Positions 23,642-31,237 of a DNA stretch of 64,000 nucleotides are shown here, one piece after another. Within the stretch, counting starts at the first letter, position 1, and the number at the start of each line of letters is the position of its first letter. A program made the position numbers and the translations under genes. Under the pieces are notes generated by a model. The model searched no databases. It was not told the origin of the DNA and was given only the letters and a program-made list of their open reading frames with translations. The stretch spans positions 2,914,001 through 2,978,000 of the forward strand of contig NZ_CP059733.1 in the NCBI RefSeq assembly GCF_000948985.2. The letters run 5' to 3'. This stretch comes from Thalassomonas viridans. GTDB lineage: Bacteria; Pseudomonadota; Gammaproteobacteria; Enterobacterales; Alteromonadaceae.

Positions 23642-25809
23642 GCAAAAGCGGGCAAGCCGGTGACTGGCCTATGGTCAAGAATATGAAGTTTTGCCTTGGC
23701 CTGCATATTCAGGTTTATCCCCAGTGCTACCGGGGAGAGTCCTGGTTTGTCCTTCGGGACCTGACCAAGGGACGCCATATACGTTTTAATGCCCTGGCAT
23801 ATGAAGTGATCGGCCGCCTTGACGGTAAGCGCAGCCTGGAAGAAATATGGCAACAGTTGCCCCGGCTTTCCTTAAAGGAGAGTTCAGGGCCGCAGCCTTC
23901 AGGGCAAGAGGGCCTGGGCCGGGAAGAAATGCTGTATCTGGTGGCGCAGCTGTATGACATGGATGCCCTTAAAGGGGATATTCCTGCACCGGTGGAAACT
24001 ATGCTTAAGCGGGAGATGCAGGCCCGCCAGGGCCGCTGGCAGCAGAGACTGATGAACCCGCTGGCGCTGCGTTTTTCTTTGTTTGACCCGGATCGTCTGC
24101 TTAACCGTGTGATCAGCGGGCTAAGACCCTTGCTGTCGAAAACCGCTATGCTGATCTGGTTGCTGGTGGTTTTGCTGGCGGCCATGCTGGCAGCGGCCAA
24201 CAGTACCAGGCTCTTTGAGGCCATCACCCCGGAACTGATGGCGGTTGAAAACCTGTTGCTGCTGTGGCTGTTATATCCCTTGATCAAAGCCTGCCATGAA
24301 TTTGCCCATGCCGTTGTGGTGAAATTTTGGGGGGGCGAAGTACATGATATGGGGATTACCTTGCTTGTTTTTATGCCGGTGCCCTATGTGGATGCTTCCT
24401 CGGCCTGGACCTTCAGGGAAAAAAGAAAACGTGTGCTGGTGGGGGCGGCGGGCATAATGGCTGAGCTGTTTCTGGCGGCCCTGGGCCTGTTTGTGTACCT
24501 GGCGGTGGAGCCGGGGATTATCAGCCAGGCAGGCTTGTTTATCTTTATCACCGGTACCCTGTCAACCTTACTTTTTAATGCGAATCCCCTGTTGCGCTTT
24601 GACGGCTATTTTATGTTGCAGGATGTGCTTGAGATCCCGAACCTTGCCAGCCGTGCTTCCCGGTATTATCTGTATTTGCTGCAACGTTACCTGTTCGGCT
24701 TTTCCGGGGCACAATCACCGGTAACGGCGCCGGGGGAGCGAGGCTGGCTGCTTGTTTATGGTTTTGCGGCATTTTTTTACCGGCTTTTTATCTTGGCGGT
24801 GATCCTGTTATTTTTGCTAAAGGAATATTTTATTCTTGGGGTGGTATTGGCGGTGTGGGCCCTTGCCCTGCAGGTTTTACTGCCCTTGTGGCGGGGATTT
24901 ACTTTTCTGCTGACCAGCGAAAAGCTCAACGGGCACAGGTTAAGGGCGGTTGCGGCAACATCCGGGATCATATCGACGTTTATTTGTGGCCTGGTCTTTA
25001 TTCCTGTTCACCATACCAGTTTTGCCCAGGGAGTGGTCTGGGTTCCTGAACAGGCACAGATTTATGCCCCGGGTGACGGTTTTGTCGATGCGGTTTTTGC
25101 TGTCTCTGGCACCCGGGTTACCGCAGAAACGCCTTTGCTGGAGATGCATTCTGCCGTGCTGGACAAAGATATTGCCGTGCTTGAGGCTAAGTTGCAGCTT
25201 TTGCAACTTGAGCGGCAAAAGGCATTAACGGGGCAGCCGGTACAGCAGGAAATTATCAGGGAAGAAATCGGGGCTGCTGAAGCCGAGCTGGCACAGCTGC
25301 AGCAGCAAAAAGCGGCGTTTTATATACAAAGCCGGCAATCCGGCGTGTTTGTCTTACCTGACGACAGACAACTTGGCGGGCAATATCTGCGCCAGGGAGA
25401 GCTTATCGGTTATGTGATTGCTCCGCAGCAGCTGATCATCAGGGCCGTGGTTTCCCAGGCTGATGTTGCGCTGGTCAGTGCCGAAAATGATAGCGTGCAG
25501 GTTCGCCTGGCGGAAAATCTTAATCAGGTGATCGAAACAAAAATCCTGAAAATGACGCCTGCGGGCAGTAGACAGCTGCCCAGTTTAGCGTTGTCGGTAG
25601 AAGGGGGCGGTAAGGTTGTAGTGCAACGGGGAGAAGATGGTGAAAGCCGCAGCAGGCAGCCTATGTTCCAGGTGGATCTGGCCTTACCCGCAGGACTGGC
25701 GGTAACGGGGCTGGGAGGCCGGGCTTTTGTCCGTTTTGATCATGGTCGTGAGCCCCTGGCGACGCAGTGGCTGCGCCGCGGCCGCCAGTTGGTATTGAGC
25801 CTGCTGTAA
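23638..25809 (+). CDS. PqqD-like/M50 zinc protease/HlyD fusion protein
   Basis: The 723-residue protein appears tripartite. Residues about 20-120 look like a PqqD-type winged helix (VLRDLTKGRHIRFNALAYEVI, given as two overlapping motifs at 37-50 and 50-58), the fold that binds leader peptides in RiPP pathways. Residues about 165-480 are a polytopic M50 (site-2) protease with HEFAH (His220, Glu221, His224) and the second motif NPLLRFDGYF (Asp322). A final helix leads to a periplasmic HlyD-like half (about 495-723: YAPGDGFVDAVFAVSGTRV, coiled hairpin, VFVLPDDRQLGGQYLRQGE). All zinc ligands are intact, so proteolysis is plausible. The ATG at 23638 overlaps the upstream stop; the frame is open further upstream but only as a shadow. 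The substrate is unknown; the nearby LEPR-XLL protein is a candidate. Confidence 0.85.
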   Translation: MSKSGQAGDWPMVKNMKFCLGLHIQVYPQCYRGESWFVLRDLTKGRHIRFNALAYEVIGRLDGKRSLEEIWQQLPRLSLKESSGPQPSGQEGLGREEMLYLVAQLYDMDALKGDIPAPVETMLKREMQARQGRWQQRLMNPLALRFSLFDPDRLLNRVISGLRPLLSKTAMLIWLLVVLLAAMLAAANSTRLFEAITPELMAVENLLLLWLLYPLIKACHEFAHAVVVKFWGGEVHDMGITLLVFMPVPYVDASSAWTFREKRKRVLVGAAGIMAELFLAALGLFVYLAVEPGIISQAGLFIFITGTLSTLLFNANPLLRFDGYFMLQDVLEIPNLASRASRYYLYLLQRYLFGFSGAQSPVTAPGERGWLLVYGFAAFFYRLFILAVILLFLLKEYFILGVVLAVWALALQVLLPLWRGFTFLLTSEKLNGHRLRAVAATSGIISTFICGLVFIPVHHTSFAQGVVWVPEQAQIYAPGDGFVDAVFAVSGTRVTAETPLLEMHSAVLDKDIAVLEAKLQLLQLERQKALTGQPVQQEIIREEIGAAEAELAQLQQQKAAFYIQSRQSGVFVLPDDRQLGGQYLRQGELIGYVIAPQQLIIRAVVSQADVALVSAENDSVQVRLAENLNQVIETKILKMTPAGSRQLPSLALSVEGGGKVVVQRGEDGESRSRQPMFQVDLALPAGLAVTGLGGRAFVRFDHGREPLATQWLRRGRQLVLSLL

Positions 25810-26237
25810 CAAACATAAAAACGCCAGGCAAAGCCGGGGTTGTTAGATGCGGTTTCTGGGGGGATTGAGCAGCTGTCAGGTCGCCGGTTATTTCATTTTT
25901 TATGGTCTCCCGCTCATTACTTCTGGTTTATCCGTCACTTTTTTCAGCGGAGTTTTCAATTTTTTCGACAGTTTTTTCATCTGGCTCGTCATTTCTTTCC
26001 TTAGAGGATTTCCTGGATCAAGGTTATTGAAGGAAGCGTGAAATTAATTTTTTAAAAGACAAGTGATTGCCTGTTTTTTGCCCCTGGTTTGCATGTTTTA
26101 TTTATTTCTGGCGCGACATTTGCTTTTTTAGTCCGGGTGATAAACCAGGATGGCGCCGTTATCATCACTTCTCTTCTTTCGGTGCTTATGCCTGGTTGCA
26201 GCCAATGCCGGCAATTATTGTTAGCAGGAAATGACCG
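25810..26237. other. Intergenic stretch between the M50 and HlyD-SPOR genes
   Basis: This 428-bp T-rich gap breaks the otherwise tight gene run. It should hold a promoter or leader for the HlyD-SPOR/LEPR-XLL pair, but no clear -35/-10 pair stands out. A 64-codon frame at 25847-26041 would encode a very hydrophobic peptide (about three Phe-rich segments) but has only a weak GGGG ribosome site and no coding signature I trust. I left it uncalled. Confidence 0.45.
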
Positions 26238-27623
26238 ATGAAAAAGCATTATCAATCGAAAATTTTTCTTTTACTTGTTAGCTGTATGTTATTTACCCTG
26301 GCTGGCGCCGGGGAATTTGCCGGAAAAGATGACCCCTTGCCCGAGTTTGATTGCCTGATTGAACCGGGGGAGATTATCGATGTCGGCAGTCCTGCTCCCG
26401 GAGTGATTGAAAAAGTTTTTGTCGACCGTGGTGATTATGTTGTCCTGGGGGAGCCTTTGTCGAAACTCGATTCATCGGTAGAGCAAGCCACATTAGAGCT
26501 TGCCCGCACCCGGGCCAGCTCTACCGTGGAAATTGAACTCTCCCGTGAAAATGCCGAATTCAGCAAGCGTTTACATATACGTAACCGGGCGCTTTTCAGT
26601 AAATCTGCCATCTCCTCCCATGAAATGGATCGCCTGGCAACCGAACAAACCGTGGCGGAAATGTATCAGCAAGAGGCCGAAAATAAAAATAAGATCGCAC
26701 AAATGGAGTACCGGCGGGCGCAGGAGGTAGTGAAGCGGAAAACCATTTTCAGCCCTATTCACGGTGTGGTAACGGAGAAATATAAATCAGCAGGGGAATA
26801 TGTGGAAAATGAGCCCCTGTTGAGGGTAGTGCAGTTAGACCCTTTGCGTGTCGAGGTTATTGTCGCCGCGGATTACTGGGGACAGCTTACTCCGGGGCAA
26901 AAAGCCCGGGTAGCGCCTGAATTTAACGGCCTGGATGTACAGGAGGCGATGATAGAGCGTATTGATCCTGTTGTTGACAGTGCCAGCGGCACTTTCCGGG
27001 TGCAGCTGGCCTTACCTAATCCCGGTCATCAAATCGCTGCCGGGTTAAAGTGCCGGCTGGCTTTTATGCAAAGGCTCGAAAGGCTTGATACGGAAAGGTA
27101 TGGGCGTTTTTCTTTGCGTAAAAAACGCTTTTCCGATGATGAGGCGATCGGCAAAGTTGTTGACGCTCCAGTGGAAATACCTTCGCATATTTCACAGACC
27201 ATGGTTGAGAATACACAGGAAACGCCCCTGGAAAGCATTAAGGATTATGAAGTACTCAGTCGTTTTTTGCAGCGACACGAGCAGGTGAAAACTTATACCA
27301 AGCGATTAAAGGCTGAAGAGATAAGGGATTTTTATGTAAGACAAGCCGGGGGAGGCAAGGGCTATATTGTGGCTTTAGGCATATATCAACGGCTTGATAA
27401 CGCCCTTGACCGGATTTACAGGCTGCAATCACTGGGTTTTCAAGTGGCGCTTAAACCGCGTTATAGGAAATGCCGAAATTGCCAGTCTGCCGGCATATCA
27501 GGCAAAAAAGTTGTTACGGATGAACTCAGGTTAGCTGCTGAAAAACAGTCCTCGGCGGCAGGGGATAGTAGCCGGATAAATGATTTTTCAGATTCTTTCA
27601 CGTTAATTAAGGTTGCCCCTTGA
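26238..27623 (+). CDS. Secreted HlyD-type adaptor with SPOR-like C-terminus
   Basis: The 461-residue protein has a signal peptide (KIFLLLVSCMLFTLAGAGEFA). An adaptor core follows (PGVIEKVFVDRGDYVVLGEPL, given here as residues about 54-74; hairpin about 80-160; FSPIHGVVTEKYKSAGEYV; barrel to about 275). After a linker with basic and acidic stretches, residues about 370-420 (KGYIVALGIYQRLDNA, then LGFQVALKPRY) resemble a SPOR domain, which binds denuded septal peptidoglycan. Adaptor plus SPOR is an uncommon pairing. AGGAAA precedes the ATG. Its stop overlaps the TTG start of the LEPR-XLL gene (TTGA), so the two products are probably made together. Confidence 0.8.
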   Translation: MKKHYQSKIFLLLVSCMLFTLAGAGEFAGKDDPLPEFDCLIEPGEIIDVGSPAPGVIEKVFVDRGDYVVLGEPLSKLDSSVEQATLELARTRASSTVEIELSRENAEFSKRLHIRNRALFSKSAISSHEMDRLATEQTVAEMYQQEAENKNKIAQMEYRRAQEVVKRKTIFSPIHGVVTEKYKSAGEYVENEPLLRVVQLDPLRVEVIVAADYWGQLTPGQKARVAPEFNGLDVQEAMIERIDPVVDSASGTFRVQLALPNPGHQIAAGLKCRLAFMQRLERLDTERYGRFSLRKKRFSDDEAIGKVVDAPVEIPSHISQTMVENTQETPLESIKDYEVLSRFLQRHEQVKTYTKRLKAEEIRDFYVRQAGGGKGYIVALGIYQRLDNALDRIYRLQSLGFQVALKPRYRKCRNCQSAGISGKKVVTDELRLAAEKQSSAAGDSSRINDFSDSFTLIKVAP

Positions 27624-30600
27624 AACTTATTCGCAGGCGTAACAGGTCCGATAATCAGGCGGCAGCAAGCACTTTAGCCGGCGGAGCACCTTCTGTGCTG
27701 ATGGAAGCACTGGAGCCGCGCCTGCTCTATTCGGCGGATTTGCTGGCGGGAACTGTGGAATTCGCTCACTTTGAGCCGGCTTTGCAGGAAGAACAGCCAA
27801 CCCGGTTGAGCATACTGGCAAGGACAGAAAGTCAGGAGCATGACTTAAACAATCATCAGGCTGCTGCTTTTATGCCTGATGCCGACAGTCTTTTTGCTGG
27901 CACGCCGGCGGATAACTTTAGCTTTATTGACAGCTTTAACCATAAAGTCAGTGACGGTAGCGGCGAGTCTGGCATTGCCATTGTGGCGATGAAAAGCGGC
28001 GGGGATGTGCAAAGCGCCAGTGTGGTGAATCAAAGCCTGGTCGTGGTAGAAGGATCCGGTGCTGTCCTGACCTTAAATGACTTACAAAGCACAGATGCCG
28101 ACAGTGATGACAACAGCTTGATCTATAAGGTGACGGATGTCAATCACGGCACCTTGTATATTAACGGCGTGGCCTGGTACAGAGCCGGCATAGGCGCCAA
28201 TGATACTTTTACCCAGCAGGATATCATAGATGGTAAGGTACGTTATTCCCATGACGGCAGCAATACCTTAGCTGACAGTTTCGGCTATAGCGTTACAGAT
28301 ACCGCCGGTAACCAGTTGTCCGGACAAACTTTTACCATCACAGTCACACCCGCACCTGCTCCCGCACCTACACCTACACCCACACCCGTAGATAAGGACA
28401 GTGCCACTGCGGTTAATCAAAGTATGACGCTGGAGGAAGGGGCAAGTAATATTCAGCTAACTTTGGCTGAGCTGCAAAGCACCGATAGCCAAACCAATGA
28501 TAATGCCCTGGTTTATACCGTGGGCAATGTTGCTCACGGAAGCCTCTATATCCACGGCAGTGCCTGGGCTGCAGGCACTAACGACAGTTTCACCCAGCAA
28601 GACATTATCAATGGTAAGGTGGGTTATTCCCATGACGGCAGCAATACCTTAAGCGATAACTTTGTTTATAGCGTTAAAGATGGCGCTGGTAACCTGCTGA
28701 CCGGACAAGTCTTTGCTATTACTGTTACCCCTGTTGATGATGATATTGCCTTTATGGTCAACCAAAGTATGACGGTGATGGAAGGGGATAGCAATATCGC
28801 CTTATCCTTAAACGAGTTGCAAGGCAGTGATGCGGACAGTGACGATAGTGAGTTGCTTTATACCGTAAGCAAGGTCAGTAACGGTACCTTGATTATTAAG
28901 GATAGTGCCTGGAGCCCGGGTACTAATGACAGTTTCACCCAGCAAGACATTATTGACGGCAAAGTGATGTACTCCCATGACGGCAGTAACAGCGGCGCCG
29001 ACAGTTTCAGTTTCTCTCTGGCCGATCCGGCAGGCAACCGGCTTAGCGGCCAGGTTTTTAGCATTCAGGTAAATCCTGTCGATGACCCTGCGGTGATTGG
29101 CGGTGATCTCAGCTTTAGCGGTTATGAAGGGGATATCGCCAGGGGAACCGTTAAGGCCAGTGATGCCGATGGCCTGAGTGACGGCAGTTATTTCAGTGCA
29201 GGTCAGGGGATTTATGGCAGTGCAGACATAGACCCGGAAACGGGAAACTGGTCCTATACCCCGACGGACAGCAACTGGTTTGGCAGCGACAGTTTTACCG
29301 TCAGGGTAACCGATGATCTTGGGGGAGAAACAGAGCAGCTGATAACCATCACCTTGACTGGTGTCGACGATGCGGCGCTGATCAGCGGTGATCTCTCTTT
29401 CAGCGGGCTGGAAGGAGACAAGGTTGCCGGCCAGATTTATGCCAGTGATGTCGATGGTCTTAACGATTTCAGCTATTTCTCGGTGGGCCCGGCAAGTTAT
29501 GGCCTGGCGGAAATAGATGCCGAAACCGGTAGCTGGGTTTTTACCCCGACAGACAGTAACTGGTTCGGCAGTGACAGTTTTACCCTTACGGTCACGGATG
29601 ATTTGGGGGGGATCAGCCAGGAGTTGATCCTGATTGAACTTGCCGGAGTCAATGATGCGGCGATAATTTCGGGGAATCTAACCGGCAGTGTGACGGCCGA
29701 CACAGATCTGAACGTTGAGCTGATAACTTCCGGGCAGTTTACCATAGTTGACCCTGATGAAGGGGAGGCCCGTTTTGTCGCAGAAACTATAGCCGGACGT
29801 TATGGGACGCTGCGAATCGACAGTCAGGGGGACTGGTCTTATTCTGCCGATAATAACCAGGAGGTTGTCCGGGCACTGGATGAAACTGAAAGGCTGACGG
29901 AGCTGCTTACCGTAACCAGTGCCGATGGTACTAAGCAACAGTTAGATATCACAATTGAGGGGATCAATGATGCGCCGGTTATCCTTCAGCCTCCCACAGA
30001 TCAAGTTTTAAATCCGGACAGCCATTTCGATCTTACCTTTAGCAACAACACGTTTAGCGATCCCGACAGCAAAGATATCCTGACTTATAACCTGGTACAG
30101 GCGGACGGCTCTGCCTTGCCCGACTGGCTTAACTTTAACAGCCAAAGCCTTACTCTCAGCGGCACACCGGGCAATGATGATGCAGGTGCCCTGGCCCTGA
30201 AACTCATTGCGGATGACGGCAGCAGCAGCGTTGTTGCCCCCTTTTCATTGACGGTTAATCCGGTGTTTCCCGCAAATACTCCAACAGCTGTAAGTACGCC
30301 GCAGACTCCCGAGACCGAAAGCACAGGGCAAGAGGAACAGGAAAAAGCACAGGTGACAGAAGAAGGGCAGCAAGAGAGTGAAAAGTCTGAAGATGAAAGC
30401 CAAACAACCGAAACAGACGTTTCAGATGCGGTTGCGGGCTTATCAAATAATTTATTGTCGTCAGCCGGTGCACACCAGGTAAAGGCGAGCCAGCATGAAC
30501 GTCATGAAGAGGCGATATTTTCGCCTGTTTCAGTTGAAACGCTTGCCGGGGAAATCAATGAAGTGGCCAGTAAAGCCAAAATCACTGAGGTGAAAGACGT

Positions 30601-31045
30601 TAGCCGGGAAAACAGGCCGCTGGCGACTGTTGATTTGAGTCTGTTGACTTTTTCAAGCCAGGAGCTTTTTGAACCTTTAACCGACGAGCAGTTATCTACC
30701 CGGGATAAGGAGGACTTTTTCCGGGAGCTGGATCAAATGCGCAAGGAGCTCAATGATCTGGCAGATGACGAAGAGCCGCAAGCCGATATAGTGGCAGAAG
30801 TGACTATGGGAGCCACCCTGTCATTTTCTGTCGGTGTGCTTGCCTGGATTTTACGGGCGGGTTCTTTGATGGCCAGTTTCCTGTCGGTTATTCCCCTGTG
30901 GAAACAGTTTGACTTAATGCCTGTGCTGGCTAATCAGGGGCTGAAGTCCGGCCAGTCTCCACAAAAAGGACAGGTCGGCGAGGCGGAGGCCCGGGAAGAA
31001 AGTATTTTTGATTCAGAAGATAAAAAGACTGAAGAATCAATATGA
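27620..31045 (+). CDS. LEPR-XLL protein with cadherin/VCBS-like repeats and C-terminal membrane anchor
   Basis: The 1141-residue protein opens with a basic stretch and the LEPR-XLL motif LEPRLLYSADLLAG (31-44). There is no normal signal peptide. Three CSPG/Cadherin_3-like repeats follow (about nt 28019-28357, 28406-28734, 28757-29076; each with YSHDGSN), with a Pro/Thr linker after the first. Two repeats with SFSGxEGD and PTDSNWFGSDSFT come next (29077-29363, 29364-29650), then a VCBS-type domain, a He_PIG Ig-like domain, and an acidic Glu/Gln-rich region. A hydrophobic anchor (about 1067-1094, LSFSVGVLAWILRAGSLMASF) and a charged tail close it. There are no RTX nonapeptides. The start is a TTG that overlaps the previous stop. 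It looks like an inner-membrane-tethered periplasmic or surface protein; its role is unknown. Confidence 0.82.
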   Translation: MKLIRRRNRSDNQAAASTLAGGAPSVLMEALEPRLLYSADLLAGTVEFAHFEPALQEEQPTRLSILARTESQEHDLNNHQAAAFMPDADSLFAGTPADNFSFIDSFNHKVSDGSGESGIAIVAMKSGGDVQSASVVNQSLVVVEGSGAVLTLNDLQSTDADSDDNSLIYKVTDVNHGTLYINGVAWYRAGIGANDTFTQQDIIDGKVRYSHDGSNTLADSFGYSVTDTAGNQLSGQTFTITVTPAPAPAPTPTPTPVDKDSATAVNQSMTLEEGASNIQLTLAELQSTDSQTNDNALVYTVGNVAHGSLYIHGSAWAAGTNDSFTQQDIINGKVGYSHDGSNTLSDNFVYSVKDGAGNLLTGQVFAITVTPVDDDIAFMVNQSMTVMEGDSNIALSLNELQGSDADSDDSELLYTVSKVSNGTLIIKDSAWSPGTNDSFTQQDIIDGKVMYSHDGSNSGADSFSFSLADPAGNRLSGQVFSIQVNPVDDPAVIGGDLSFSGYEGDIARGTVKASDADGLSDGSYFSAGQGIYGSADIDPETGNWSYTPTDSNWFGSDSFTVRVTDDLGGETEQLITITLTGVDDAALISGDLSFSGLEGDKVAGQIYASDVDGLNDFSYFSVGPASYGLAEIDAETGSWVFTPTDSNWFGSDSFTLTVTDDLGGISQELILIELAGVNDAAIISGNLTGSVTADTDLNVELITSGQFTIVDPDEGEARFVAETIAGRYGTLRIDSQGDWSYSADNNQEVVRALDETERLTELLTVTSADGTKQQLDITIEGINDAPVILQPPTDQVLNPDSHFDLTFSNNTFSDPDSKDILTYNLVQADGSALPDWLNFNSQSLTLSGTPGNDDAGALALKLIADDGSSSVVAPFSLTVNPVFPANTPTAVSTPQTPETESTGQEEQEKAQVTEEGQQESEKSEDESQTTETDVSDAVAGLSNNLLSSAGAHQVKASQHERHEEAIFSPVSVETLAGEINEVASKAKITEVKDVSRENRPLATVDLSLLTFSSQELFEPLTDEQLSTRDKEDFFRELDQMRKELNDLADDEEPQADIVAEVTMGATLSFSVGVLAWILRAGSLMASFLSVIPLWKQFDLMPVLANQGLKSGQSPQKGQVGEAEAREESIFDSEDKKTEESI

Positions 31046-31149
31046 TGCCGCTTGTGACTGAGTCAGCCTAAATGATAGTGCCGGGTTATTATTAAGCCGA
31101 TCCGGATAGCCGTGATATGTCTGCCGGTACAGGGAAAAAGGGAGTTATT

Positions 31150-31221
31150 GTGGTTTCGGAACTTTATCAAAACTTAAAAAGTGTCTTTACCTGTTATGGC
31201 GCAGGAGCAGGCGATTGGTAA
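31150..31221 (+). CDS. Possible 23-codon small ORF
   Basis: A GTG at 31150, with AAGGGAG about 6 bases upstream, opens a short frame ending in TAA: MVSELYQNLKSVFTCYGAG, then AGDW. It fills part of the 192-bp gap between the LEPR-XLL and GGDEF/EAL genes and ends 16 bp before the latter's start. It could be a leader peptide or chance. Support is limited to the ribosome binding site and position. Confidence 0.2.
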   Translation: MVSELYQNLKSVFTCYGAGAGDW

Positions 31222-31237
31222 ATTTATGGACTAGCAT

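Noticed and set aside
25847..26041. 64-codon hydrophobic frame between the M50 and HlyD-SPOR genes
   Set aside because: Phe-rich product of T-rich DNA with weak initiation signals; cannot be told from chance.
27620..31045. Type I secreted RTX adhesin
   Set aside because: No glycine-rich calcium-binding nonapeptides, no ABC exporter and no TolC gene; the C-terminus is a membrane anchor instead of a secretion signal.
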